DNA of 64,000 bases, from assembly GCF_003337435.1 (NCBI RefSeq), contig NZ_QPJS01000004.1, positions 1 through 64,000 of the forward strand, read 5' to 3'. The notes beneath the pieces are model-generated. The model saw nothing but the letters and a program-made list of their open reading frames with translations. It had not been told where the DNA came from and made no database searches. This stretch comes from Schleiferia thermophila (lineage in GTDB: Bacteria > Bacteroidota > Bacteroidia > Flavobacteriales > Schleiferiaceae). How positions within the stretch are numbered: the stretch's first letter is position 1; the number at the start of each line of letters is the position of its first letter. Of the stretch, positions 9,454-17,814 are shown piece after piece. Position numbers and translations under genes: made by a program.

Positions 9454-9699
9454 ATGGACGGCGATAAAAACACATACTATCAAAGGAATAAAGACAAAAT
9501 ACTTTCCAGGCTTAGAGAAAAGTATCAATCCGACCCCGAATACAGGGAGAAGATTAAATGCAGGTATAAAGATCTGTATCACAACAATGAGGAATACAGG
9601 AAGAAAGTGCTTGAAAGAGCAAAAAAACGCTATCATGAAGATGAAGAATTCAGAAACATCACCCTGGAAAGGGCAAAAAAAAGAAATCATAAATCCTGA
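9454..9699 (+). CDS. Small charged Tyr/Arg-rich repeat protein
   Basis: This 81-residue ORF consists almost entirely of a 17-18 residue repeat: REKYQSDPEYREKIKC, then RYKDLYHNNEEYRKKVLE, then RAKKRYHEDEEFRNITLE, then a partial RAKKRNHKS. It is strongly basic and helical, with no signal peptide or membrane segment. Similar YxxDPEYRxK repeats occur in phage and algal-virus proteins as I remember them, often of unknown function. A TTATTTTG box lies just upstream (about 9430-9437). The 3' end overlaps the converging gene by 13 bases. The repeat order argues for real coding, but expression is unproven. Confidence 0.5.
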   Translation: MDGDKNTYYQRNKDKILSRLREKYQSDPEYREKIKCRYKDLYHNNEEYRKKVLERAKKRYHEDEEFRNITLERAKKRNHKS

Positions 9700-10583
9700 A
9701 TTTTTCTAAAATATTTTTCTAATTCTGTCAATTTTACCCGATATAGTATAGGTTTGTTTTTCACATTCTTTTCGTTAGAAATATACATGTATTTATCCCC
9801 AATCGCAATGGATTCAAATTGCTTATACAACTTCAGATCTAGTGAAATTTTTTTATCCGGATTATGCACATCGAACAGGATGATTTTGTCATAGCTTAGA
9901 GCTATTACAACGGCATCGTTGAAGATATCAGCACCACTAACCCAATGCAGTTCCATAAGACCCAAACCTGTAAATAGTGTATCGAACACATTCAGGGAAA
10001 AATTGCCAGGCATAGGAGGGATCCTATACATCAAAGCTTTGCCATCAAACGGATTTGTCCGGTTTTTTGTGATCAATGTAAGGGAATCGTTGAAATGAAA
10101 AAGTGCTTCAGCATCGAAATATCTCCTTTCCTTTACAGGCGGAAATTCTATTTGATCAGAATAAAAAAAACAAATTGAAAATTCTGGCGTGATAGTATCA
10201 GAAAAACTCAACAATTCCGATTTAGGAATTTTATATATCACCAGAGTTTGTCTTTTGTTGGAATTGTTTCCAATGTCAGCTATGTAAAGATTACCCTCTT
10301 TATCGGTTGCAAGATCTTCCCAGTCGAAATTTTCAGCATTGGCGACCCAAAACTTCTTCACAATAGTACACGATGTATCAATGGCATACAAAACCGGGTC
10401 ATTGCCACTGTCATTGACCAACCAGAGAAGAGTATCTCCCCATGCAGCCATACCTGAATTTTCATTGAGTTCTTTGGGAAGTTTGCATACGGGCTCAATC
10501 TCAATGGATTGACTGATACCTGTGAGGGTACTAAATGTCAAAAGAAATTGGATGACAATGTTTTTGAATTGTAGTATCGGCAT
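9687..10583 (-). CDS. Secreted propeller-like protein of unknown function
   Basis: About 298 residues starting MPILQFKNIVIQFLLTF, a likely signal peptide. The body carries motifs of a beta-propeller-like family in which NENSGMA, LVNDSGN, FDWEDLATDKEGNLYIADIGNN and FESIAIGD recur. Proteins of this type are often predicted to be SdiA-regulated-like or phytase/esterase-like propellers, and no catalytic site is evident here. A start 14 codons upstream would overlap queA, so the inner ATG fits better and leaves 10 bases between the two genes. It is probably the second gene of a queA transcript. Confidence 0.65.
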   Translation of the reverse strand: MPILQFKNIVIQFLLTFSTLTGISQSIEIEPVCKLPKELNENSGMAAWGDTLLWLVNDSGNDPVLYAIDTSCTIVKKFWVANAENFDWEDLATDKEGNLYIADIGNNSNKRQTLVIYKIPKSELLSFSDTITPEFSICFFYSDQIEFPPVKERRYFDAEALFHFNDSLTLITKNRTNPFDGKALMYRIPPMPGNFSLNVFDTLFTGLGLMELHWVSGADIFNDAVVIALSYDKIILFDVHNPDKKISLDLKLYKQFESIAIGDKYMYISNEKNVKNKPILYRVKLTELEKYFRKIQDL

Positions 10584-10593
10584 ATTATCTGAA

Positions 10594-11808
10594 TTAATGG
10601 TGTATAAACAAAAGGCTGCTATCACCGTAGCTTAGAAAGCGATAGTCGCAAGATAAAGCGTGGTTGTAAATTTCTTTCCAACGGCCACCAGTCACTGCTG
10701 ATACCAAAAGCAGTAAAGTACTGCTTGGTTGATGAAAATTGGTTATTAGAGCGTCGATGGTTCTAATTTTATAACCTGGTGCAATGATTAATTGAGTTTT
10801 AAGCTTCAGGCTTTGGATATTTTTTTTGTCAAAATATTCCAACAGAGTTTCAATTGACTGCTTAAAATCAATGTTTTTTGGATGCGTAAAGCCACACCAT
10901 TGCTCGAGTTCATCGGCCGACAGGTTTTTAGACAGCAATGTTCGGATGCCCAGGTGATAGATGCTTTCCAACGTTCTGAGACTAGTAGTACCTACTGCTA
11001 CTTTAAATGGGCTATCCAGCATGGCTTTTAACAATCCGGGGCGGATTTCGATAAGCTCACCGTGCATTTTGTGTCCAGAGATGTATTCACTTTTAACTGG
11101 CGCAAAAGTTCCAGCTCCTACATGTAAGGTTAGAAAGTGGAATGAAATGTTTTTTTCTTTTAATAAGTTAAAAACGCGATCTGTAAAATGTAGACCAGCA
11201 GTAGGAGCAGCTACAGAACCCTCAACCTGAGCATAAATGGTTTGATAGCGTCTTTTGTCGAGCTCATCATCCAGTCGTCTGATGTAAGGAGGTAAAGGTA
11301 CATGTCCAGCAAGTTCAAGAATTTCGGCAAAGGACATGTCATCGTCCCATTCAAATAAGATTTCAAATACAGCACCTTTTCTGCTGATTTTAGTGGCATA
11401 AAGTGTAGTAATTCCCTTGTTGTGAGGTATCTGCATTGAGATTGAGTGGTCCTTCCACTTCTTAGCTCTGCCCACCATGCAAAGCATTTTTACATGTTTT
11501 CGGCTGGAAAGTGCAGTGTAAAGCTCTTGGCCATCTGCCGGTTCCAGGCAGAATATTTCAACAGGTCTCTGCCCACTGCGTATTTCAAAAAATAATCTTG
11601 TAAAAACTACTTTTGATTGATTGAAGAAAATAGATGCTCCTTTTGGCAGGTATTGGTCCAGATGAAGGAATTTCGAATCTTCAATGCAACCATCTTTATA
11701 GACCAAAAGTTTCGATTCGTCTCTTTGTGGCAAGGGGTATAAGGCAATCTTATCTTCTGGAAGTTGATAGGTAAAATCTGCTATACGAATCTCCGGGATT
11801 AAACTCAT
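10594..11808 (-). CDS. queA: S-adenosylmethionine:tRNA ribosyltransferase-isomerase
   Basis: This 404-residue enzyme moves the ribosyl group of SAM to 7-aminomethyl-7-deazaguanine in tRNA, forming epoxyqueuosine. Diagnostic stretches include FTYQLPEDKIALYPL at the N-terminus, GHVPLPPYIRR, GSVAAPTAGLHFT, LTLHVGAGTFAPVK and TNFHQPSSTLLLLVSA. Length and order match the family. It is divergent from a glycosyltransferase gene with only 32 bases between starts, so both promoters must lie in or near that gap. Confidence 0.95.
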   Translation of the reverse strand: MSLIPEIRIADFTYQLPEDKIALYPLPQRDESKLLVYKDGCIEDSKFLHLDQYLPKGASIFFNQSKVVFTRLFFEIRSGQRPVEIFCLEPADGQELYTALSSRKHVKMLCMVGRAKKWKDHSISMQIPHNKGITTLYATKISRKGAVFEILFEWDDDMSFAEILELAGHVPLPPYIRRLDDELDKRRYQTIYAQVEGSVAAPTAGLHFTDRVFNLLKEKNISFHFLTLHVGAGTFAPVKSEYISGHKMHGELIEIRPGLLKAMLDSPFKVAVGTTSLRTLESIYHLGIRTLLSKNLSADELEQWCGFTHPKNIDFKQSIETLLEYFDKKNIQSLKLKTQLIIAPGYKIRTIDALITNFHQPSSTLLLLVSAVTGGRWKEIYNHALSCDYRFLSYGDSSLLFIHH

Positions 11809-11840
11809 CCGATACTATGTAAAATTGCAGATGCAAAAGT

Positions 11841-12965
11841 ATGCGAACCATTAGGACCATTATTGTATCGGCTACTTCTGACCTAAGTACTGATCAGAGA
11901 GTACACAAAACCTGTGTGACTTTACAGAAGTCTGGCTTTGAGGTGATATGTGTAGGACGAAAGCTCAGAAACAGTTTACCACTCACAAGACCTTATAAAA
12001 CAGTCAGATTTACACTACCCACCGAACGGGGTATCCTTTTCTATACCTGCTATCAACTTTGGCTGTTTATGTATTTGCTTCTGCATAAAGCAGATGGTCT
12101 TTGGGCCAATGATCTGGACACCCTTTTACCTAATTTTTTAATTTCACGAATAAAAAGATTACCAATAGCCTACGACAGTCACGAATATTTTTGTGGAAGT
12201 CCTGAAGTTTTTAAAAGGCCCTTGCGGTACAAGGTATGGAAAAGTCTGGAGGATTTACTCTTGCCACGGCTCAGTTCGATGCTTACAGTAAATGCTTCCA
12301 TTGCAGCATTGTATCAGAAGGAATATGGAATTCAGACGTATTTTGTCAGAAATATCTCGCCGATCCCGGAAGAAATTGCCTTACACAGCAGATGTGAAAT
12401 TGGCATAGCGGAAACGGACTTCCTAATCGTTGTTCAGGGCAGGGGATTGAATGTGGACAGGGGCAATGAGGAATTAATAGAATCGCTCTTGTATCTACCT
12501 GCTTTTGTGAAGCTGCTTATTATTGGAAGCGGTAACGCAATTGACCAAATCCATTTCCAAATTCTGAAGCATCAGCTTTCTGATAGAGTGGTTGTCTTGC
12601 CCCCTATGCCATATCGCGAAATGCTTGGATTTACTCATCTGGCGGATCTGGGCGCAGCCCTCGATAAACCTGTCGCCCCGAATTACCTTTACAGTCTTCC
12701 CAATAAAGTTTTTGACTACATCCACTGCGGGGTGCCGATATTAGGTGGCGGATCTCTGGAGGTACAACATCTGATATCGGAATTCAACATCGGAGAAGTG
12801 ATTCCCGATCACTCTCCATCAAATATCGCAAAAACGGTCTATCAAATCATAAAGGTAGGAAAGTCATTCTACAAGGATGGATTAAAAAGGGCAGCAGAAG
12901 AGTTGAATTGGAAAAAAGAAGAAGGAAAACTAATCGCTTACATCCAGAAAATTTTCTCTAACTAA
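11841..12965 (+). CDS. Glycosyltransferase (GT-B fold, family 4-like)
   Basis: The 374-residue protein begins TIIVSATSDLSTDQRVHKTC, the typical opening of GT4-like enzymes in Bacteroidota. Its C-terminal half carries the nucleotide-sugar domain (VVQGRGLNVDRGNEELIES; LPNKVFDYIHCGVPILGG). It should transfer a sugar from a nucleotide donor in cell-surface glycan or lipid synthesis, and the donor and acceptor cannot be read from sequence. It is divergent from queA. No other glycan gene is adjacent, although the sulfotransferase/ABC exporter lies 7 kb upstream. Confidence 0.75.
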   Translation: MRTIRTIIVSATSDLSTDQRVHKTCVTLQKSGFEVICVGRKLRNSLPLTRPYKTVRFTLPTERGILFYTCYQLWLFMYLLLHKADGLWANDLDTLLPNFLISRIKRLPIAYDSHEYFCGSPEVFKRPLRYKVWKSLEDLLLPRLSSMLTVNASIAALYQKEYGIQTYFVRNISPIPEEIALHSRCEIGIAETDFLIVVQGRGLNVDRGNEELIESLLYLPAFVKLLIIGSGNAIDQIHFQILKHQLSDRVVVLPPMPYREMLGFTHLADLGAALDKPVAPNYLYSLPNKVFDYIHCGVPILGGGSLEVQHLISEFNIGEVIPDHSPSNIAKTVYQIIKVGKSFYKDGLKRAAEELNWKKEEGKLIAYIQKIFSN

Positions 12966-13518
12966 TACAACGGGCAGATTTTCAGTTCTGACACATGGGT
13001 CCCGCGGGGCATTTTATTGAATGTGTTGTATTTGGCAATGGTCAGCAATTCACAGAGCTTATAAAATTCATAAAAGGATGTGCATAAGAGTTAATCAATT
13101 TGTTTTTTACACTCAATCATTTTAACAATAGCATATCTGATTCGCAATATCCCAGGTAGTAAACCATCGATTACAGGTACCTGACTTTACCAATCTCTAA
13201 TGCCTCTAAAAACACCCTATTGGTATACGCTTTGAGCGTGGAAATATGAATCAATAAACCGCCTCCTGAAATACTTATAAATGTTTTACCCTTTTAAATG
13301 GTCCATTTTAAATGGATTGAATAAGTATTTTTGTGTTGATATTTTTTCCGGAGTAACAATTGCATTCATCTTGGACTGCTGAAATTAACAGTAATTAAGG
13401 AACAAAATCGATGATGATTAGAAATTTGATTTGAAGAATTTTTATTGGTTTATGAAGTAAAACAATCTGGCTAAAAAGTAACTATAAAACTTCGTCAATC
13501 GTATTCTATATTTATGGT
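12966..13518 (+). other. Intergenic region, no convincing gene
   Basis: About 550 AT-rich bases between the glycosyltransferase and the S8 peptidase. On the minus strand around 13175-13283 roughly 36 codons stay open without a start and are not recognisable. I see no terminator with a clear T tail and no RNA gene. Confidence 0.5.
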
Positions 13519-16290
13519 ATGAGATATTGGTTTTTTGCCTCTTTTTTTAATATCTTAGTAATACTACATGCACAGCCTGAACTGCTCTCAGGACCAACTG
13601 CTCGTGATGCAGGTAAATCTGTAAAATCCAACTTGCTGTATTCTTTTTCGAATCAGGGGTTTAATTTATCAGGAGCCGGCGATACTGTCAGGATTTTTGA
13701 TTTTGGGAAGGTCCGAGAGACTCATCAGGAATTATCCGGTCGAATCGCGCATGCCGATTCTCTTCAATACAGTACTACATTCAGTTTACATGCAAATTCT
13801 GTAGCAGGCATTATTGCTTCTGCAGGGTTAGTGGATTCTTCTCGGGGAATTGCACACCAAGCCGTTATTGAGGTGCGCAATTGGCAAAAATACCTTTCTG
13901 GTCTTGAAATACAAGCTACAACAGGAACAGGTATATCTAATCACAGTCATGCTACTTTTCCCGGATGGGTGCAGTCTGGTTCCAAATGGTATTGGTATGG
14001 TACCGATACAATTTCACTTATTGAGGCATGGAGATTTGGGTCGTATACCAAAGTAGCCAAGAGCATTGATTCAGCTTTGTATTACAATCCGTATCATTTA
14101 GCTGTTTTTGCTGTCGGCAATCAAAGAGGAAACGGACCTCCTACGGGTGCACAGAAGTTTTATTTCAACAATTCACAAAATACCTGGGTGGATATTACCA
14201 ACCATCCAACCATAAATCCTCAGGCAGATGGGGGTACAAGCGGATTTGATTGCCTTAGTCCTGAGTCCGTGGCAAAAAATGTTTTGAGTATTGGATGTAT
14301 ATTCACAGATACAAATGGATATACGAATCCTTTGGAAAATTATCTGCATCCTTCCTCTTCATGGGGTCCTACTGATGATGGGCGTATTAAACCAGATCTA
14401 GTAGCTCCTGGTGTAGGTATAGTAGTTCCTGCCATTGTTTCGGATAGCAGTTATACCAATATATCACAGACTTCTGCAGCTACTGCAGTGGTGTCTGGGG
14501 TAGCAGCTCTGCTGCGTGGATATTATAAAAACATTTATGGTACTGCACCAAAATCTTCAACATTAAAGGGGCTTTTAATTCATACGGCTGATCGCTTTGG
14601 TAAGCCACCTGATTACAAAACCGGTTTTGGAGTTATCAACGCCTTCAAAGCAGCATCTTTTCTAAAAAAAGATTCTACCGCTGGAAAAGATTATTTCCTC
14701 AGAGAAGGTGTTTTGAATCAGGGTGATACTATTGTGATTCCAGTGGTGGTGTATCCGGTAGACTCTCTGACGGTCACGCTCGTATACACCGATTATTTTA
14801 CGGTTCCCCTGCCCATCAACAGTCAGATATTAAACAACAGAACTAAGAGGCTGGTAAACGACTTGGACCTAAGAGTAAAAAAGTCTGACCTGTCAACCAC
14901 GTATTTTCCATTTTGTGGTGATCCCGATAATCCCGGATCTCCGTTTACCTCCGGCGATAATTCCAAAGATAATGTTGAGCAGGTATGTACTCCCGCTAAT
15001 ATGACTGGAAATTATCTGATTGAAATAACTCATAAGGACAGTCTTCATGGTGGTATGCAGGAATTCACCCTGCTGATTTCAGGAGCGAAAATGCCTGTAA
15101 GATGGACAGCAACTACTTCCGGCAATTTTACAGTTGCTTCCAATTGGTCCACCGGCACCTTACCAACCACTGGTGACGCAGTGTATATTCCTCAAGGTAC
15201 AGGCGATACAATTTTGCTGGATACCATTGCACAGGTTTCTCTATTGGAGCTTTCAGAAAATACTGCGATTAAAATACTACCAGGTGCTTCATTAGAAGTT
15301 GACTACATCTCAGGAGGAGGAGTGCTGCTCGTCGATGCCTCTGCACAACATACCGCAGTCCTGAAGCACAACAACATCCATCCCTCTGTTCAAGTAGATT
15401 TCAATGTGTGGCTACAAGCAAAAAATAGCAATGAAGGAAGATGGCACTATCTGGGAGCACCATTTCAGATGCCTGTTAGTGCATTGCACCAAAGTTCAGG
15501 GACTCATTTCAACATCCATCAAGTTGGAGGGGGTATATATTTTTGGAATCCAGATACGGGTTTCTATCAAGCTCCGGCATCTCAAGCTCTGGTATTACAA
15601 CCGGGAAAAGGAGTTATGGCCTTTTTCGGTCAAAATAACTTTGGAACCTTTTTAATGAATTTACCTGGTAAAGCAAAAATAACCGGCTATTCCCCTATGG
15701 CTCAAAATTACAAGGTCTATTTGGGGTATACTGCTGTCCCAACTTACACTTCTTTTGCCTCCACTGTACTAGACGGCTGGAACCTCATAGCCAATCCGTT
15801 TACAACATTCTATGACTGGGAGGGTCAGGTTGTACCAGGCAATGCAGGTGCTATCTACCTGAGAAATGATGCCATAGGCCAATGGAGTGTTTATACCCAG
15901 GGCGATGTAGCCAATCCGCTCAGATATCTACCCCCTATGCAAGCTTTTTGGGTTAGAAATGCATCCGGACAGGCGGATTCTTTGACCTTCCTGAGTTCCA
16001 AACGCGTAAATCAGGCTGAACAAAGTTTCACAAAACCACAATTTAATGAAGGAAGGTTGGACTTATTTGTGTGGAAGCAGTCCGACTCTGCAAAGAATCA
16101 TGACAGATTGTTGTTGCGTCTGCGAAATGGGACAGGCCCTGGATATGACCCTTACTTTGATGGATTAAAACTTACCAATTCTTTCCCGCTGCCCGACCTG
16201 TATTTCTCTGCTGACACGCCTTTGGCAGTTAATTGTATGGAGCAAGTTCTGGTGCCTGATACTGTAGCATTGAAACTGCACATACGATAG
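13519..16290 (+). CDS. Secreted S8 (subtilisin-like) serine peptidase, stops early at TAG
   Basis: A 923-residue exported peptidase with signal peptide MRYWFFASFFNILVILHA. Subtilase elements are the Asp region VRIFDFGKV (Asp near 61), the His region HANSVAGIIAS (His91), the oxyanion Asn in AVFAVGNQRG (about 200) and the Ser region SQTSAATAVVSGVAALL (Ser about 319). The usual GTSMATP context is degenerate (QTSAATAVV), a variant known from Bacteroidota subtilases. A P-domain-like or Ig-like region follows. The frame ends at TAG (16288-16290) after VALKLHIR, but the same frame continues for 140 codons into a T9SS-type tail. The protein as annotated would lack its sorting domain and may be a recent pseudogene or readthrough product. 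Confidence 0.75.
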   Translation: MRYWFFASFFNILVILHAQPELLSGPTARDAGKSVKSNLLYSFSNQGFNLSGAGDTVRIFDFGKVRETHQELSGRIAHADSLQYSTTFSLHANSVAGIIASAGLVDSSRGIAHQAVIEVRNWQKYLSGLEIQATTGTGISNHSHATFPGWVQSGSKWYWYGTDTISLIEAWRFGSYTKVAKSIDSALYYNPYHLAVFAVGNQRGNGPPTGAQKFYFNNSQNTWVDITNHPTINPQADGGTSGFDCLSPESVAKNVLSIGCIFTDTNGYTNPLENYLHPSSSWGPTDDGRIKPDLVAPGVGIVVPAIVSDSSYTNISQTSAATAVVSGVAALLRGYYKNIYGTAPKSSTLKGLLIHTADRFGKPPDYKTGFGVINAFKAASFLKKDSTAGKDYFLREGVLNQGDTIVIPVVVYPVDSLTVTLVYTDYFTVPLPINSQILNNRTKRLVNDLDLRVKKSDLSTTYFPFCGDPDNPGSPFTSGDNSKDNVEQVCTPANMTGNYLIEITHKDSLHGGMQEFTLLISGAKMPVRWTATTSGNFTVASNWSTGTLPTTGDAVYIPQGTGDTILLDTIAQVSLLELSENTAIKILPGASLEVDYISGGGVLLVDASAQHTAVLKHNNIHPSVQVDFNVWLQAKNSNEGRWHYLGAPFQMPVSALHQSSGTHFNIHQVGGGIYFWNPDTGFYQAPASQALVLQPGKGVMAFFGQNNFGTFLMNLPGKAKITGYSPMAQNYKVYLGYTAVPTYTSFASTVLDGWNLIANPFTTFYDWEGQVVPGNAGAIYLRNDAIGQWSVYTQGDVANPLRYLPPMQAFWVRNASGQADSLTFLSSKRVNQAEQSFTKPQFNEGRLDLFVWKQSDSAKNHDRLLLRLRNGTGPGYDPYFDGLKLTNSFPLPDLYFSADTPLAVNCMEQVLVPDTVALKLHIR

Positions 16291-16713
16291 TCCGGAAACT
16301 ATTGCATTTCGGCAGCAGCTGATCAAATGCCTTTATTTTTTTCCCTTACAAGAGATTTTAAAAACTTTCAGATGCTCGGGATAAGTACGTATTGTGAACA
16401 TTTTTCGGAAGGTTTTTACAACCTTTATCTTTTGAAAAATTATTTACATCAACCGCTATGGTTCAGACATGAGTATTTCAATTGGTTTACAACCCATGGA
16501 AAAGTGGTTTTCGCAACAGTTAAACCCTGCCAGGTTCAGGTCAGCTTGTATGGTCTGTCTGGTTCGTTATATTTTCAAAAGCATTTGGTAATGGATGCCG
16601 GAATGCATGAATGTGAGCTTCCGCCCCTCAAACCAGGAATTTATCTTATTGGTGTTCAAACAGAAAACCAACCCATAGAAGTCCGGAAGGTTCCTTTTCT
16701 TTTTTGGAAATGA
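16291..16713 (+). pseudogene. In-frame 3' part of the S8 peptidase, beyond the TAG, with T9SS-like tail
   Basis: Reading on in the same frame from the base after the TAG gives an uninterrupted 140-codon stretch that starts SGNYCISAAADQMPLFF. It ends with a sorting-domain pattern (VQVSLYGLSGSLYFQK; LPPLKPGIYLIGVQTE). The first ATG in it is at 16327, with no promoter-like box, signal peptide or independent domain start. It is best read as the lost C-terminus of the upstream peptidase: a beta-sandwich strand region followed by a type A T9SS domain. Losing it would prevent T9SS recognition. Confidence 0.65.
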
Positions 16714-17814
16714 CGGAAAATTAATTATAAATTACGATGAACCTTGCTCGAAAAAATTAATGATTGCTGTATAAACCCGTTAAATTCCTTGAAATTTACA
16801 GTAACAGTAACTTAACTTACTCCATAGGGAAGTTTCAACATTGCAGGACAGATGGTTACAGCTTCCATTCAAAACTTCAAAGAACATGCTCCACTGTACC
16901 TTATTAGAAGTGTATTTATTCCCACGACTGATCTATTGAATTTCATTGCTACGACCTATACAAACTATCGTAAGTCCTGGATTGTGGGGCCAATATTTTA
17001 GAGGGTGGTGGATTGATTTGTACTTTTCTAACTCTGGATGGAAAAGAAGGACAAGTGGCAACTTCAATAGATTGTAACTTACCAAACAATTATTCAGGCA
17101 AACTTATTTGGATTGTAATCGCACTTATCATCGGTCTCAAAGCCGGATGGTTTTTTTAGCATAAAGTGTTTTTATTATATTTTTTGAATCCTCAAGTTTA
17201 GTAGCCGGTTCCTCTTTGTAATTTTAATCAATTTGAATCAAAGGGTTATGGGTCTTTCCTATGGGCATTGCAGCATTTTTACGCCCGGACTTCTGCTCCG
17301 GGGATTACTTGTATTAGCCCGATAAGCGAATATTTGGTTCGAGGCGTGTTGTTAAAGACAATGAATTTAAAAACTTAATCTTCTGCTCCACAATTGATTA
17401 AGGCTTGCGAGTATGACACTTCAAAAGACAAACGGAACAGCTATGCTTTACAAAAATGGAAAAATTAAGGGGAACAACCTAGATGAATGTAAGTATTCAA
17501 CTCAGTCATTTGGAAAAGGTGATAAATTCAGTAATCAATAAAGAATTTCGCAAAAAACCGCTCATTGTAGCAAAGTTCACTTCAAAAGGTCGTAAGGCAA
17601 TGCATGAACACGCAACTTGTAATTCAGAAATATTTAAAACCTCAAATGAGAGCATTACCTAAAACACTCTCTTAAATCGACACCGATTTTTTCTAAACAG
17701 AAACACTAATTAAAGAATTCCTGAGGCTACCAAGATTTGCCTATAATTGAAATTAATCAATGGATGAATGGAAGTAAAAAGGTTTCTGATACTGGTCAGA
17801 AACCTTTATCTCAT
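16714..17814 (+). other. 1.1 kb region without a clear gene; fragmentary open frames
   Basis: The longest open frames are short. A start-less 61-codon plus-strand frame at 16974-17159 ends in a membrane-like segment (GKLIWIVIALIIGLKAGWFF). A 42-codon frame lies at 17413-17541 and a 59-codon frame at 17483-17662. None is recognisable. The pattern suits decayed genes next to the interrupted peptidase, but it could also be plain intergenic DNA. Confidence 0.4.
17483..17662 (+). CDS. Possible small protein (59 residues)
   Basis: An ATG-started frame encodes a basic peptide (KEFRKKPLIVAKFTSKGRKA) with no signal peptide or known domain. It overlaps a 42-codon frame at 17413-17541 in a different phase. 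There is no supporting promoter or homology that I can recognise, so it is listed only so that it is not lost. Confidence 0.15.
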   Translation: MNVSIQLSHLEKVINSVINKEFRKKPLIVAKFTSKGRKAMHEHATCNSEIFKTSNESIT

